Assembly (NCBI RefSeq): GCF_022811705.1
Contig: NZ_CP094528.1
Coordinates: 1,240,001-1,304,000, forward strand
DNA: 64,000 nucleotides
Direction of reading: 5' to 3'
Source of the DNA: Agromyces larvae
Lineage (GTDB): Bacteria; Actinomycetota; Actinomycetes; Actinomycetales; Microbacteriaceae
In this document: one piece after another, positions 10,001-17,058 of the stretch
Layout of the letters: every line of letters starts with the position of its first letter
How positions within the stretch are numbered: the first letter of the stretch is position 1
Translations under genes and position numbers: made by a program
The notes under the pieces: model-generated
What the model was told of the DNA's origin: nothing
The model's database searches: none
The model's input: only the letters and a program-made list of their open reading frames with translations

Positions 10001-10822
10001 GCGCTCGCCGCGGCGGTGCGGGGCAGCACGGTGGCCATCGGGGCGGCATCGGGCGGCCTGCCCTTCGAAGTCTGGTCGCTCATCGGATTCGCCGTCGGCG
10101 TGTGGACGGCAGCCGCGTGGGCACGCGATCCGGCGCGGCCCGAACGTCTCGGCGTCTGGGTGCTCGCCGCATCGACGACGCTGGCGGTCGTCCCGAGCTG
10201 GCTCGAGATCGCTCGCGGCGGCGACCAGTCGGTGCGCGCCGGCGTCGTCGTGGGCGCGCTCGCCCTCGTGCACGTGCTCGCCGTCGTGATCTCGCGGCCC
10301 CCGCTCGTCGGAGCTGCGCTCGAATGGGTCGCACTCGGGCTCGCGGCGCTCATCGCCGTGACCGCGCTCGCCGTGGGTGCCGTCGACCCGTACGACCTCG
10401 TCGTCGCGCCGCTCGGTTCGGCGCTGATCATCACCGGCGCGGTGCGGCTGCACCGTACCCCAGCGCTTCGCTCGTGGCCCGCGCTCGGCGCCGGGCTCGC
10501 GCTGCTGCTCGTACCGCCGCTCATCGCCGACTTCGTCGACCCCGAGCTCTGGCGCATCATCGCGCTCGGCGTCGTCGCCGTGGCATCCGTCGTGATCGGA
10601 CTCGTGCTTCGGCTCCAGGCGCCGTTCGTGTTCGGCGGCGCGGTACTGCTGGTGCACGCCGTCCAGCAGCTCTGGCCGTGGATCGCCTGGCTCTACGAGG
10701 CCGTCTGGTGGTGGCTCTGGCTCGGGATCGCGGGCGTGCTGCTCATCGTGCTCGCCGCGACCTACGAACGGCAGCTGCGGCTCGCCCGCCGCACGGTGCG
10801 GTCGATCGGCGAACTGCGCTGA
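7055..10822 (+). CDS. SCO7613 C-terminal-domain-like giant membrane protein
   Basis: A 1255-aa integral membrane protein. Residues about 24-45 form a four-Cys zinc ribbon (CPACFAP with CTVCG). Residues about 90-150 are a repetitive Ala/Pro/Val linker built of APVA units from a tandem DNA repeat. From about residue 165 to the end there are several tens of hydrophobic segments rich in Ala, Val, Leu and Gly with short loops. This layout matches the long actinobacterial proteins annotated as SCO7613 C-terminal domain-containing; their function is unknown. The ATG at 7055 is preferred over the in-frame GTG two codons earlier. It is monocistronic and convergent with an NTF2-like gene. Confidence 0.8.
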   Translation: MTDRPAATPAGDLRRWPADPSWFLDTSRCPACFAPLGQAVCTVCGLDLAVPDAADLAARGRAVAAAEHERQGVITRMRAAQAERAAAARVAPVAPGAPVAAPVAAPVAAPVAPAAPVAAPVAPVAPVPVATAPGTGVPVPDAPPAPLPPVAAPTAGVASGPARPKRSGVQVLLLTLGVVLVSVTAIVFLLVAYLVASLEVRSIIIAAGSAVVLGVAVLLRRGRLPGTAEGVASVAVVLLLLDVWIVRANALFGSDRLDAALYTGIAFAVLAVVLGAVARISGLRAAGFAAALLAPAAAWSLGLAVDGWATGWWLGGLGAAVVGVGIAARRRSGEALASRIAGSVGLSTAFCVAAWALPDAVVGAGWAFLAVAATSAVAWAVVGRGPALSPWSAAFAGVGAAAAALAPASAVAMETAGGVGSWAAPALAGVVAVIGAAAVRRAARSDTIAALAAASGVTLLAALPGALTGIALIAAAGLPGPAFTASATDAPNSAAASDGVLAAFDIPGWSAALALVALAAVTATVLAIVRRFRGLGAAAIAALAAAALVGAVSLPTVLLVAAALGVLGVIGLAIAPGLRALPISGLLGTVAAGGLLAAALAVPSALPSAAVWPWVVLVVIVTAIAGRVLAARIWPATAAPVIGALHVGVAAMLAIALSATAPTWLAAAGARLDGPWAHGGIWLALVGAALAVAAAYTPRLTGADRGIALPAFLAASAVGALMTAAGELGWIPASAATVAGAVVVATGRPEWTRAVAAAGTPLLIALTAWSIAEALDLEHAIVVAAAVLLTAAAGLVLAGRATPLTRNIWSGATGLVGVLVVAASVAAPSTWPALLILVPAPILIAAASGDPIGGTSPMRHVSWASLPVGIAAVWSWLSEASVDVLEPYTLSLAAALLVAAGLIAWRRPAGDRRLASGRTALIASAAAVAALPSAAAAGESDLRTLVVVLAGAVVAIAAPFLPDAAAGVPARLITTLTGWGAAALAAAVRGSTVAIGAASGGLPFEVWSLIGFAVGVWTAAAWARDPARPERLGVWVLAASTTLAVVPSWLEIARGGDQSVRAGVVVGALALVHVLAVVISRPPLVGAALEWVALGLAALIAVTALAVGAVDPYDLVVAPLGSALIITGAVRLHRTPALRSWPALGAGLALLLVPPLIADFVDPELWRIIALGVVAVASVVIGLVLRLQAPFVFGGAVLLVHAVQQLWPWIAWLYEAVWWWLWLGIAGVLLIVLAATYERQLRLARRTVRSIGELR
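7330..7450 (+). repeat. in-frame GCGCCGGTCGC tandem repeat
   Basis: Imperfect tandem units of about 12 bp (GCGCCGGTCGCG and variants) encode the APVAAPVA linker between the zinc ribbon and the membrane part of the giant protein. Units differ slightly, consistent with replication slippage. The linker is likely flexible and length-variable between strains. Confidence 0.7.
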
Positions 10823-10844
10823 CCGCGGGCGAGGCGGCCCCGTC

Positions 10845-11219
10845 TCAGGTCATGCGCTCCACCCACGGCGCGCGCCACTCGGGCGCCTCGAACGGGCCCG
10901 GCCAGTACGCGGTCTCCTTCGCGATGCGCCCGTCGCGCACCTCGAAGACGAACACGCCGAGCACCGGCACGCCGTCGCCGTAGTCGAGCGAGCCCTGCAT
11001 CACCCAGTGGTCGCCCTCGCCGGTGATGGAGCGCACCTCGATGTGCGGCAGCTGCGGGAACCTCGTGTAGACGGCCCGCCGGTTGTCGCCGCCGACGATC
11101 CGCTCCCCCGACTGCGGCCACTCCATCACCGCGTCCTCGTGGAACAGTTCGTCCATGCCGGGCACGTTCCCGGCGTTGATCGTCGCGACGAGCGCGTCGA
11201 CCAGCTCTCGTCCGTACAT
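10845..11219 (-). CDS. SnoaL/NTF2-like family protein
   Basis: A 124-aa protein with the cone-shaped NTF2-like pattern: an N-terminal helix (ELVDALVATINAGNVPGMDELFHEDAVMEWP), a core strand set (IEVRSITGEGDHWVMQGSLDY) and the final strands GVFVFEVRDGRIAKETAYWPGPFE. This superfamily includes SnoaL cyclases, limonene-epoxide-hydrolase-like enzymes and many ligand-binding proteins of unknown role, so the reaction cannot be predicted. It is cytoplasmic with no signal peptide. It stands alone, divergent from tRNA-Gly. The ATG at 11219 is the only reasonable start. Confidence 0.75.
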   Translation of the reverse strand: MYGRELVDALVATINAGNVPGMDELFHEDAVMEWPQSGERIVGGDNRRAVYTRFPQLPHIEVRSITGEGDHWVMQGSLDYGDGVPVLGVFVFEVRDGRIAKETAYWPGPFEAPEWRAPWVERMT

Positions 11220-11320
11220 CGACTCCCCCTCGCGGTGGGAGCGCGTGCGAGGCGGCGCTTCGTCGTCGGGACGCGCTCGCGGTCTGTACTACGATGATCC
11301 GGGTGCCCAGAACGGGCCTC

Positions 11321-11394
11321 GGGGATGTAGCTCAATGGTAGAGCCTCAGTCTTCCAAACTGATTACGCGGGTTCGATTCCCGTCATCCCCTCCA
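11321..11394 (+). tRNA. tRNA-Gly (anticodon TCC), integration target
   Basis: A cloverleaf with acceptor GGGGATG/CATCCCC, D arm GCTC-AATGGTA-GAGC, anticodon stem TCAGT/ACTGA around CTTCCAA (anticodon TCC), T arm GCGGG-TTCGATT-CCCGT, discriminator T and encoded CCA. A -10-like TACGAT is at 11290. Its 3' half from 11350 is the left attachment core of the element: the same 45 bp recurs at 19934. The functional gene therefore uses element-borne sequence for its 3' half. Confidence 0.95.
11350..11394 (+). repeat. attL core, 45-bp direct repeat
   Basis: It begins TCTTCCAAACTG and ends CATCCCCTCCA, covering the anticodon loop, the 3' side of the anticodon stem, the T arm, the acceptor and CCA of tRNA-Gly. 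It is identical to 19934-19978. Tyrosine integrases usually cross over in the anticodon or T loop of such targets. Confidence 0.93.
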
Positions 11395-11465
11395 CCGAAC
11401 TCCCCCGGAATTTCCGGGAGAGTCGGGCCACGGATGATGAGCTCAGCCCCTTCCGTATCGCAGAA

Positions 11466-11485
11466 ATGCGCACTCATGCGCACTC
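11466..11485 (+). repeat. left arm-type repeat, 2 x ATGCGCACTC
   Basis: Two tandem copies of the 10-mer ATGCGCACTC lie between attL and the integrase ribosome site. The same 20 bp occurs at 19786-19805 near attR in the same orientation. This is the geometry of arm-type integrase sites. Confidence 0.7.
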
Positions 11486-11510
11486 CCAGATACGAAGGAG
11501 GCACGACGCG

Positions 11511-12929
11511 ATGGCACGCACCAAGGCGCCCGCTCGACGCACCCCCGGCCCGCTCGGCACTGTCCGCGAGGAGCGCAGCGGCCGCTTCCGCGCTTCGTAC
11601 CGGCTCGCCGAGCGCATCGCCGGCGACGACGGCATCGAGCGCTCAGTCACCCGCACTTTCCGCGCGCCGCGCACGTTCGCGACCCGCGCCGAGGCGCTCG
11701 GCTGGCTTGCGAAGGAACGCGCGGACCGGCACGAAGGCACCTGGCACGACCCGAGGCTCGGCGCCGGCACGCTCGCCGACTACGCCGCCACCTGGCTCGC
11801 CGATCGCCCCGAGCTCGCCGCCGGCACCCGGGCGCTCTACCGCCACTCGCTCGACCGTTGGGTGCTCCCGAGAGTGCCGACCGCCACCGGCGACGGCACC
11901 GAGCTCGGACGGCTGCCGCTGAAGCAGATCACGCCGGCGATGGTGCGCACCTGGCACGCCGAGGTCATGCAAGCCGCCAGAGAGGCCGTGCGAGCTCAGA
12001 AGGCACGCAGCCTCACAAGAAGGCCCAGCGGGCACCCTGCGCGGCGCTGGGGGCCGCTGAACGGCTTTCCGGCCGGCACGCAAGGGCCGATGAGCCGCAC
12101 GCTGCTCGAGGCGTGGGAGCGCGCCGGCTGCCCCGACCCGGCGCTCGCGGAGCCGGCACCGCGCATCGAGGTCCCCGTCGAAGCCGGCCGCACCGCCACC
12201 GCGCAGGCCTACCGGGTGCTGCACGCCATGCTCGCGACCGCGCACCGCGATGGGCTCATCCCGTCCAATCCGTGCCACATCCGCGGCGCGTCGAGCTCGT
12301 TCCACCCCGAGCGGCCGATCGCCTCCCCCGCCGAGGTCGAGGCCCTCGCGGCGGCATTCCCCGAGCACCTCAACGCCGCCGTGCTGCTCGCCGCGTGGAG
12401 CGGCCTGCGGTACGGCGAACTGTTCGGGCTCGCGCGCCGGCACGTCGACCTCGAGGCGGGCACCCTCCGCGTCGAGCGCGCGCTCGTATTCCGCAAGGGC
12501 GCGGGCGCATCGTTCGGGCCGACGAAGACGCCGCGCTCGCGCCGTGTCGTGCACCTGCCCGGGTTCGTCGTGGAACGGCTCCGCGGGCATCTCGAGCGCT
12601 TTGTCGGACCGTTCCCCGAGTCGTTGCTGTTCACGAGCCAACGCACCGGCTCGCCGATCCCGAACAGCCGCATCTCGGAGTACATGAAGCCGGCGCGTGA
12701 GGCGATCGGCCGGCCCGAACTCACCTGGCACACCCTCCGGCACACCGGCGCGACGCTGGCCTATCAGGCCGGCGCCTCGGTGCGCGAAGTGCAGAACCGG
12801 CTCGGTCACACCACCCAAGCCGCCGCAGCGATCTACCAGCACGCCGCAGACGGCTCCGACCGGCTGCTCGCCGATCGCCTCGACGAGCTCCACCGCAACG
12901 GCCGCGTGACACCTATTCGCGCTTCCTGA
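11511..12929 (+). CDS. int: tyrosine recombinase/integrase of the element
   Basis: A 472-aa integrase. The arm-binding-like N-terminus (AP2-type, about residues 14-75) is followed by a core-binding domain from about 85 and a catalytic domain from about 270. All catalytic residues are present: Arg300 (SGLRYGEL), Lys339, His407-x-x-Arg410 (HTLRHTG), His433 (LGHTT) and Tyr442 (IYQHAA). Residues about 160-225 form an unusual Arg/Pro-rich insertion in the core-binding domain. A GAAGGAG ribosome site 10 nt upstream fixes the ATG at 11511. It lies 116 bp from attL and reads away from it. It should integrate and excise the element at tRNA-Gly. Confidence 0.95.
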   Translation: MARTKAPARRTPGPLGTVREERSGRFRASYRLAERIAGDDGIERSVTRTFRAPRTFATRAEALGWLAKERADRHEGTWHDPRLGAGTLADYAATWLADRPELAAGTRALYRHSLDRWVLPRVPTATGDGTELGRLPLKQITPAMVRTWHAEVMQAAREAVRAQKARSLTRRPSGHPARRWGPLNGFPAGTQGPMSRTLLEAWERAGCPDPALAEPAPRIEVPVEAGRTATAQAYRVLHAMLATAHRDGLIPSNPCHIRGASSSFHPERPIASPAEVEALAAAFPEHLNAAVLLAAWSGLRYGELFGLARRHVDLEAGTLRVERALVFRKGAGASFGPTKTPRSRRVVHLPGFVVERLRGHLERFVGPFPESLLFTSQRTGSPIPNSRISEYMKPAREAIGRPELTWHTLRHTGATLAYQAGASVREVQNRLGHTTQAAAAIYQHAADGSDRLLADRLDELHRNGRVTPIRAS

Positions 12930-12941
12930 ACCGACCGACGC

Positions 12942-13700
12942 ATGCTTGAATCCGATGTCATGGACAGTGATCGCGCCGCCCGTTCGGCGCGAGAGGCATG
13001 CCTCGCCGCGCGCCGCGAGGCGCGCGCCGCGCTGGAAACCACAGACGCTTGGCAGGCCGGCTTGCACGCCCTCGAGGCGCGCAACCATGCTCGTCGGTCC
13101 CTTGAAATCACCGAAGCCACGTTCCCGGAGTTGAACTGGGAGTCGTTCGCGTGGTGTCTCGACGCCCACCGAGCGGCGGGCGCCGCTCGGGAACACTCCG
13201 TCGAGCTCGAGCTGCGCGCGCTCGACCGGCTCAGCGAGCCCGCACCCTTGGTCGATCTCCACGCCGGCATGGTCGTGCTCGCCGTGCTCGTCGGCACGCT
13301 CGTGACCCCGCTCGCAACCCGAACCGCGGCGACCAACTTGCGAGGCGCAGCGCGGATCGACGCTCGGAACCGCGCCGCAGCCGCGGCCGCGGCCGCCGAC
13401 CCCGCCGGTCGCATGCTCGCGAACCGCGTCATCGAAGCCGCTGACGAGAATGCCGCCGCCCTCGCACTGACTACCGCCATCGGCGCCGCCACGCCCGCTG
13501 AGGCTGACTCAGAACCCGATGTCGACGGCGCACGCTTCGCAGCGCTCCTCCTCGCTGTCGCGGCCGCGATCCTCCGCGCCGACGACCCCCCGCCCGATGA
13601 CGCGGCACCGCCGCCGAGCGGCGAACCCGCTCGACTCGTCGCCGCTCCACGCGCGCCGGCGCTCCACGCGCCGAGCGTGCCACCAGAAGGCGCCGCCTGA
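12942..13700 (+). CDS. hypothetical element protein with hydrophobic segments
   Basis: A 252-aa protein I do not recognise. The N-terminal 100 residues are highly charged and helical (many Arg/Ala/Glu: REACLAARREARAALE). One strongly hydrophobic segment follows near residues 107-125 (MVVLAVLVGTLVTPLATRT) and a second near 205-218 (FAALLLAVAAAILRA), then a Pro-rich tail. It may be a membrane-anchored coiled-coil protein. It starts 12 bp after the integrase stop, so it is probably co-transcribed. No clear ribosome site precedes the ATG at 12942; the in-frame ATG at 12960 is an alternative. Confidence 0.6.
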   Translation: MLESDVMDSDRAARSAREACLAARREARAALETTDAWQAGLHALEARNHARRSLEITEATFPELNWESFAWCLDAHRAAGAAREHSVELELRALDRLSEPAPLVDLHAGMVVLAVLVGTLVTPLATRTAATNLRGAARIDARNRAAAAAAAADPAGRMLANRVIEAADENAAALALTTAIGAATPAEADSEPDVDGARFAALLLAVAAAILRADDPPPDDAAPPPSGEPARLVAAPRAPALHAPSVPPEGAA

Positions 13701-13804
13701 CGCGACCTCGACGAGAGACACCGAGGCCCCCCGCGCGACGGCCACCGGCACGCTCCGGCCAACCGACACCCCGAAAGGACGTGTCTCGGAACGGAGCACC
13801 CCTC

Positions 13805-14050
13805 GTGCCCAAGAAATCCACCACCCCCACTGCCCCTGCGCCGACCCCGACCGACGACCTCGCCCCGGTCGAACGGGCCGCCCGCCCGCCGCTCCTGAAC
13901 CCGCAGCAAGTCGCCGTGCAACTCGGGGTCACCGACCGATTCGTGTATGAGGAGCTCCGCAAGGGCCGACTCCGCTCGGCACGGATCGGGCGGCTACATC
14001 GGATCCGACAGGACGACCTCGACGCCTACGTCGAGGCGCGCCTCGGATGA
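13805..14050 (+). CDS. excisionase-family helix-turn-helix protein
   Basis: An 81-aa protein with a single MerR/excisionase-type winged helix at about residues 28-80 (LNPQQVAVQLGVTDRFVYEELRKGRLRSARIG and LHRIRQDDLDAYVEAR), the HTH_17 pattern of phage Xis and plasmid control proteins. The N-terminal 25 residues are Pro/Thr-rich and probably disordered. A GGAG ribosome site 8 nt before the GTG at 13805 supports this start; an upstream in-frame GTG at 13781 is alternative. It overlaps the next gene by ATGA, so they are translationally coupled. It may be a recombination directionality factor or transcription regulator. Confidence 0.8.
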   Translation: MPKKSTTPTAPAPTPTDDLAPVERAARPPLLNPQQVAVQLGVTDRFVYEELRKGRLRSARIGRLHRIRQDDLDAYVEARLG

Positions 14051-14448
14051 ACACCGCCAAACTCGTCGAGCGACTGCTCGACGAGCTAGACCCTGCGCTG
14101 CTCGAGCACCCGCGATCGCAGGCGACACGACACGCGATCTACACCGCCTGGCCAGGGGATCGCGTGCCACTCAGCCGCCGGGAACTGGAGGCCATCGTCT
14201 GCCGCGCAGCGGCCGCGCGCGTGAGCCGCGGCGAGCCGCCAGGCAGAACAGAGACCGGGCAGCAGCTGCGCACCCACAACGGAAGCGAACCGCCCGGCAA
14301 GCGAAAGGCCGACTGCACCTCAGCACAGCCGGCCTTCGAGTCGAAACCCACCGCCAAGCAGATCGACACCGGCACCATACCTGACGCCGGCGACAGCAAC
14401 CATGCGTGGAGGCCTGCACTGCTCGAGCGGATCAGGAGCGCACCGTGA
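14047..14448 (+). CDS. hypothetical element protein
   Basis: A 133-aa protein of unknown function. The N-terminal 65 residues look globular and helical (KLVERLLDELDPALLEHPRSQATRHAIY and LSRRELEAIVCRAAAARVSRG). The rest is polar, Lys/Pro/Thr-rich and probably disordered. It overlaps the HTH gene upstream (ATGA) and the Rep-like gene downstream (GTGA), so the three form one tightly coupled unit. Its position between an Xis-like and a Rep-like gene suggests a role in element control, which is inference from context only. Confidence 0.6.
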   Translation: MNTAKLVERLLDELDPALLEHPRSQATRHAIYTAWPGDRVPLSRRELEAIVCRAAAARVSRGEPPGRTETGQQLRTHNGSEPPGKRKADCTSAQPAFESKPTAKQIDTGTIPDAGDSNHAWRPALLERIRSAP

Positions 14449-15176
14449 CCGGGAGAGCGAAGACGGCCGGCGGATCGCGACCGCCGACCGTCGAGCGTCA
14501 GATCGCGCCCATGCATCTCAAGCTCACGCAGACAGTACTCGACCCGCCTGACTGGCCGGACTCGAAGTCGGCACTGGAGTTCGCGCGCACCTGGCAGCGA
14601 CACCTCCGCGAGGTGGGCGGGGTCAGTGCGCCGCCGCAGCTGCGCGGAACCACTGGTGCGGAGCGGAAGCGTCTCGAGGAGGAGCTCGTCTCCGCCGGCA
14701 TCCCCGGCGCGAAGCCCAACGACCGCGTCTCGGGCGGGCGGGTCTGGCTCGTGTTCTTCGAGCTGTGCCGTTGGTACGGGATCGACGGGCCGTTCGCGTG
14801 GCGGAGCATGGAGCACCTCGCCGCCGACCTCGGCATGTCGGAGCGCACCGTGCGCCGCGCGGTCGCTCGGCTGAACGAGCTCGACCTGATCGCGTCTCGG
14901 CGATGGAAGAAATCCACTACCGGGGGTTCGCTCGCCTTCCGCCACTACATCCCCGGCCTCGACGACAGCGCGATCCCACCGGCTGACACTGTCGTGATCG
15001 CCAGGCCAGCGCCGCCGGATGCACGCGGCGCACGTTGGGTGCCTGTGGATAACCACGACGCCGGCGCGCACGGCCGACCGGACGCCGTGTCCGGTCAGGT
15101 ACCGGACGCCGTGTCCGGTCAGGTACCGGACGCCGTGTCCGGTCAGGTACCGGACGCCGTGTCCGGTGAGTATTAA
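14445..15176 (+). CDS. Rep-like winged-helix protein of the element
   Basis: A 243-aa protein starting at a GTG that overlaps the preceding stop (GTGA), with AGGAG 7 nt upstream. Residues about 95-150 form a winged helix-turn-helix like those of phage replication-organiser and plasmid Rep proteins (FAWRSMEHLAADLGMSERTV and VARLNELDLIASRR). The C-terminal 35 residues are four repeats of PDAVSGQV encoded by a 24-bp palindromic DNA repeat. Rep genes often carry their own iterons within or beside the coding region, so this protein may bind that array. A plain transcription regulator is the alternative; no Rep catalytic motif is seen. Confidence 0.6.
   Translation: MTGRAKTAGGSRPPTVERQIAPMHLKLTQTVLDPPDWPDSKSALEFARTWQRHLREVGGVSAPPQLRGTTGAERKRLEEELVSAGIPGAKPNDRVSGGRVWLVFFELCRWYGIDGPFAWRSMEHLAADLGMSERTVRRAVARLNELDLIASRRWKKSTTGGSLAFRHYIPGLDDSAIPPADTVVIARPAPPDARGARWVPVDNHDAGAHGRPDAVSGQVPDAVSGQVPDAVSGQVPDAVSGEY
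15077..15167 (+). repeat. iteron-like array, 4 x 24 bp, each with a palindrome
   Basis: Units start at 15077, 15101, 15125 and 15149 with a 24-bp period; the last is truncated after 19 bp. Each contains the inverted repeat CCGGAC-N5-GTCCGG. They sit in the 3' end of the winged-helix gene and are followed by TATTAA at 15171 and a 16-bp palindrome at 15213. The pattern fits plasmid iterons or a cooperative operator. Confidence 0.75.
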
Positions 15177-15212
15177 CAAGAGAGAGACACCGGATGCTTA
15201 CGCGAGATGTAC

Positions 15213-15228
15213 CGCGCGCATGCGCGCG
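15213..15228. repeat. 16-bp alternating CG palindrome
   Basis: CGCGCGCATGCGCGCG is a perfect palindrome 45 bp after the iteron array and 15 bp before the next start codon. It could extrude as a cruciform or be a dimer-binding site. Confidence 0.5.
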
Positions 15229-15243
15229 CGATCCGCAGGGACG

Positions 15244-15858
15244 ATGAGCGAGCGGCTATGCAGGGTCGGGGGCTGCGAGCGGCCGGCCTATCGCGCCCGC
15301 ACCCTCTGCAACCACCACGCGATGCGCAGGTTCCACTACGGCGACGAGCTGGCCGAGCCACCGCCGCGCCGACGAGCCGAACTCGCCGGCCAGCGGTTCG
15401 GCCTGCTCGTCGCCCTCGAGCGGGTCGATGCCCGCCAGGCATGGCGGTGCCAGTGCGATTGCGGTGCCGAGACGATCGTGCGCACTTGGTCGCTCACGTC
15501 GGGCGGCACCCGCTCGTGCGGGCAGCGTCGTCGGCACCTGACGCCGACGAGCTACCACCAGGCGCACGAGCACGTGAACACGCTGCGCGGCCCGGCACGC
15601 GATCACGCGTGCCGGGCCTGCGGCCGACCTGCCCAGCAGTGGAGCTTCAACCGCCGCGACCACGAACACGAGCGCGTGACGCCGGAGGGCTGGCCCTGGT
15701 CTCCGGACCCCGGCGACTACGAACCGCTGTGCGTGAGCTGCCACAAGCGCGCCGATCTCGCAGCGATCCGCGCGGACGCTGCGGCAGCGCACGGCGCGAC
15801 CCCGCTGATCGACCCGGATGACTTCGACCGCACCGACGATTGGCGTCGCGGTTTTTGA
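15244..15858 (+). CDS. zinc-ribbon/HNH-like element protein
   Basis: A 204-aa basic protein with many Cys/His pairs. The N-terminus has CRVGGC with CNHH (about residues 5-25), the middle has CQCDC (about 73-77), and the C-terminal part has CRACG (about 122) with LCVSCHKRADL (about 165). The last segment, together with DHEHERVTPEGW and DYEPLCVSCHKR, resembles the metal-binding end of HNH-type endonucleases in actinophages, but a convincing HNH catalytic triad is not evident. It may bind or cut DNA. The ATG at 15244 has an AGGG site close upstream. It is the last gene before a 468-bp non-coding stretch. Confidence 0.6.
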   Translation: MSERLCRVGGCERPAYRARTLCNHHAMRRFHYGDELAEPPPRRRAELAGQRFGLLVALERVDARQAWRCQCDCGAETIVRTWSLTSGGTRSCGQRRRHLTPTSYHQAHEHVNTLRGPARDHACRACGRPAQQWSFNRRDHEHERVTPEGWPWSPDPGDYEPLCVSCHKRADLAAIRADAAAAHGATPLIDPDDFDRTDDWRRGF

Positions 15859-16326
15859 TCGCGGCCGGCGCCGCGGAACACCCCGCGCCTGTTCCGTTTT
15901 CCCCCGGCAGCGCCAGAAAAAACTGGCGCGCGCGGGCGCTGGGCCGAACGCCGAATTCGGCGCCGGCGACGGCGCCGGCTTCCCCCGAACAGCGCCGGAT
16001 CGCGCCGGATCCGCCGCCGCGCGCCGGAATGGCCCCGAGCGCACTATCGCGTACCACCGCGCCCACCGGCGCGCCCGAGCTCAGACTGCCGAAGGGTCGC
16101 ACGGCGGATGTAGCATCGCGATCAAGAGCCGCCACCCCGGCGGCCCGCCACCAGCCACCCCGCCGACGCAGGAAGCGCGAGCGAGCGGCCACCCTGGGGC
16201 GGGCGAGACCGGCCACCCGGCCGCAGCGTCGGCCCGCGCGCGGCTCATCCCTCCCTCGTCGCAACCGGTCACCGGCGCACCCCGCCAGCGCTAGTACACG
16301 CCGACCGGAAGCGAGAGCAACGCGCC
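15859..16326. other. 468-bp non-coding stretch with hairpins and palindromes
   Basis: No credible gene is seen; long frames here are shadows of G+C-rich sequence. Visible structure: a 7-bp stem GCGCCAG/CTGGCGC with an all-A 6-nt loop at 15910-15929; a 14-bp palindrome CGCCGAATTCGGCG at 15949-15962; and repeated GCGCCGG words between 15960 and 16030. It could hold the terminator of the first gene block, the promoter of the second, or an origin of replication or transfer. Confidence 0.5.
15910..15929 (+). terminator. stem-loop with A6 loop
   Basis: GCGCCAG and CTGGCGC enclose AAAAAA, 51 bp after the end of the upstream gene. There is no T-tract. It may be a terminator of the left gene block or a protein-recognised hairpin. 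Confidence 0.4.
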
Positions 16327-17058
16327 ATGACCGTCGACACCAGCGAGACCGTCGCCATCGCCCCACCCGAGCACTACCCGCAGTCCGAGTGGATCGAGGA
16401 CTCAGACCACGAGTTCTACGTGCCGCCCGAGCTGCGCGCCCACTACGCGACTGTGAATCCCCCAGCGATCTACCTCGAGGCGTTCATGCGCGACGGCGCC
16501 GTGAGGCCACGCACCCTCACGCTCGATGAAGCGATCGAGCGTGCCCGCGCCGCCGGCCGCTCCCCCCGGGGCGACATCTTCGCGGACGGCGGCCGATGGC
16601 TACTCATCGAGAGCACCGACATGCTCAAGCCAGTCGGGTCGGCTGACTCGCAATCGTCGTTGACGCCGCATGGAGCCGAGGCCGTGTACGTCGAGATCGA
16701 GGAACGGCTGCCGTCGTACCGCATCGACGTGTACTTGCACGAGGAGCGCCTCACCCTCGCCGCCCAGCGCCGCGATCGCCTCGCCGCCGCCGCGCGTCAG
16801 CGGGCCGCGAACACCTGCCCCGCATGTGGCGAGGTCTCGTCGCTCACCACGGCGCTGTCGAACGCGTTCGCCCCGCAGCTGTACCAGCTTGCCGACCGGG
16901 AGCTCGTCGACCTCGACCGCCGCACCAGGGTGTGCCGCCGGTGCGCCCACCACGTCGCCGCGATCCTATTCGAACGTGAGCATGCCAGCGGCGGGCTCTC
17001 CCGGCGCGCACTCGTCGAGGCCTACCTCGCCACCCTCGAAGGAACGGACGCGCCATGA
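16327..17058 (+). CDS. hypothetical element protein with zinc ribbon
   Basis: A 243-aa protein of unknown function. Residues about 160-205 form a four-Cys zinc ribbon (NTCPACGEVS and RVCRRCAHHVA) in a helical context (ERLTLAAQRRDRLAAAARQRAA upstream). The N-terminal half has no recognised fold (SEWIEDSDHEFYVPPELRAHYATV). It is the first gene of the second block and overlaps the next gene by ATGA. Such Cys-ribbon proteins are common in actinophage and satellite genomes without known function. Confidence 0.65.
   Translation: MTVDTSETVAIAPPEHYPQSEWIEDSDHEFYVPPELRAHYATVNPPAIYLEAFMRDGAVRPRTLTLDEAIERARAAGRSPRGDIFADGGRWLLIESTDMLKPVGSADSQSSLTPHGAEAVYVEIEERLPSYRIDVYLHEERLTLAAQRRDRLAAAARQRAANTCPACGEVSSLTTALSNAFAPQLYQLADRELVDLDRRTRVCRRCAHHVAAILFEREHASGGLSRRALVEAYLATLEGTDAP

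Noticed and set aside
7837..10657. Very long antisense frames under the giant membrane protein gene
   Set aside because: Composition (Ala/Ser/Thr/Arg runs) mirrors the codon structure of the sense gene; no motif or ribosome site.
15949..15962. Restriction-site palindrome CGCCGAATTCGGCG as a restriction-modification target
   Set aside because: No methylase or endonuclease gene of that type is seen; kept only as part of the structured non-coding stretch.
15840..16529. Long Arg/Pro/Ala open frames in the middle of the element
   Set aside because: They look like G+C-rich shadows, conflict with the better gene at 16327, and show no domain-like pattern.
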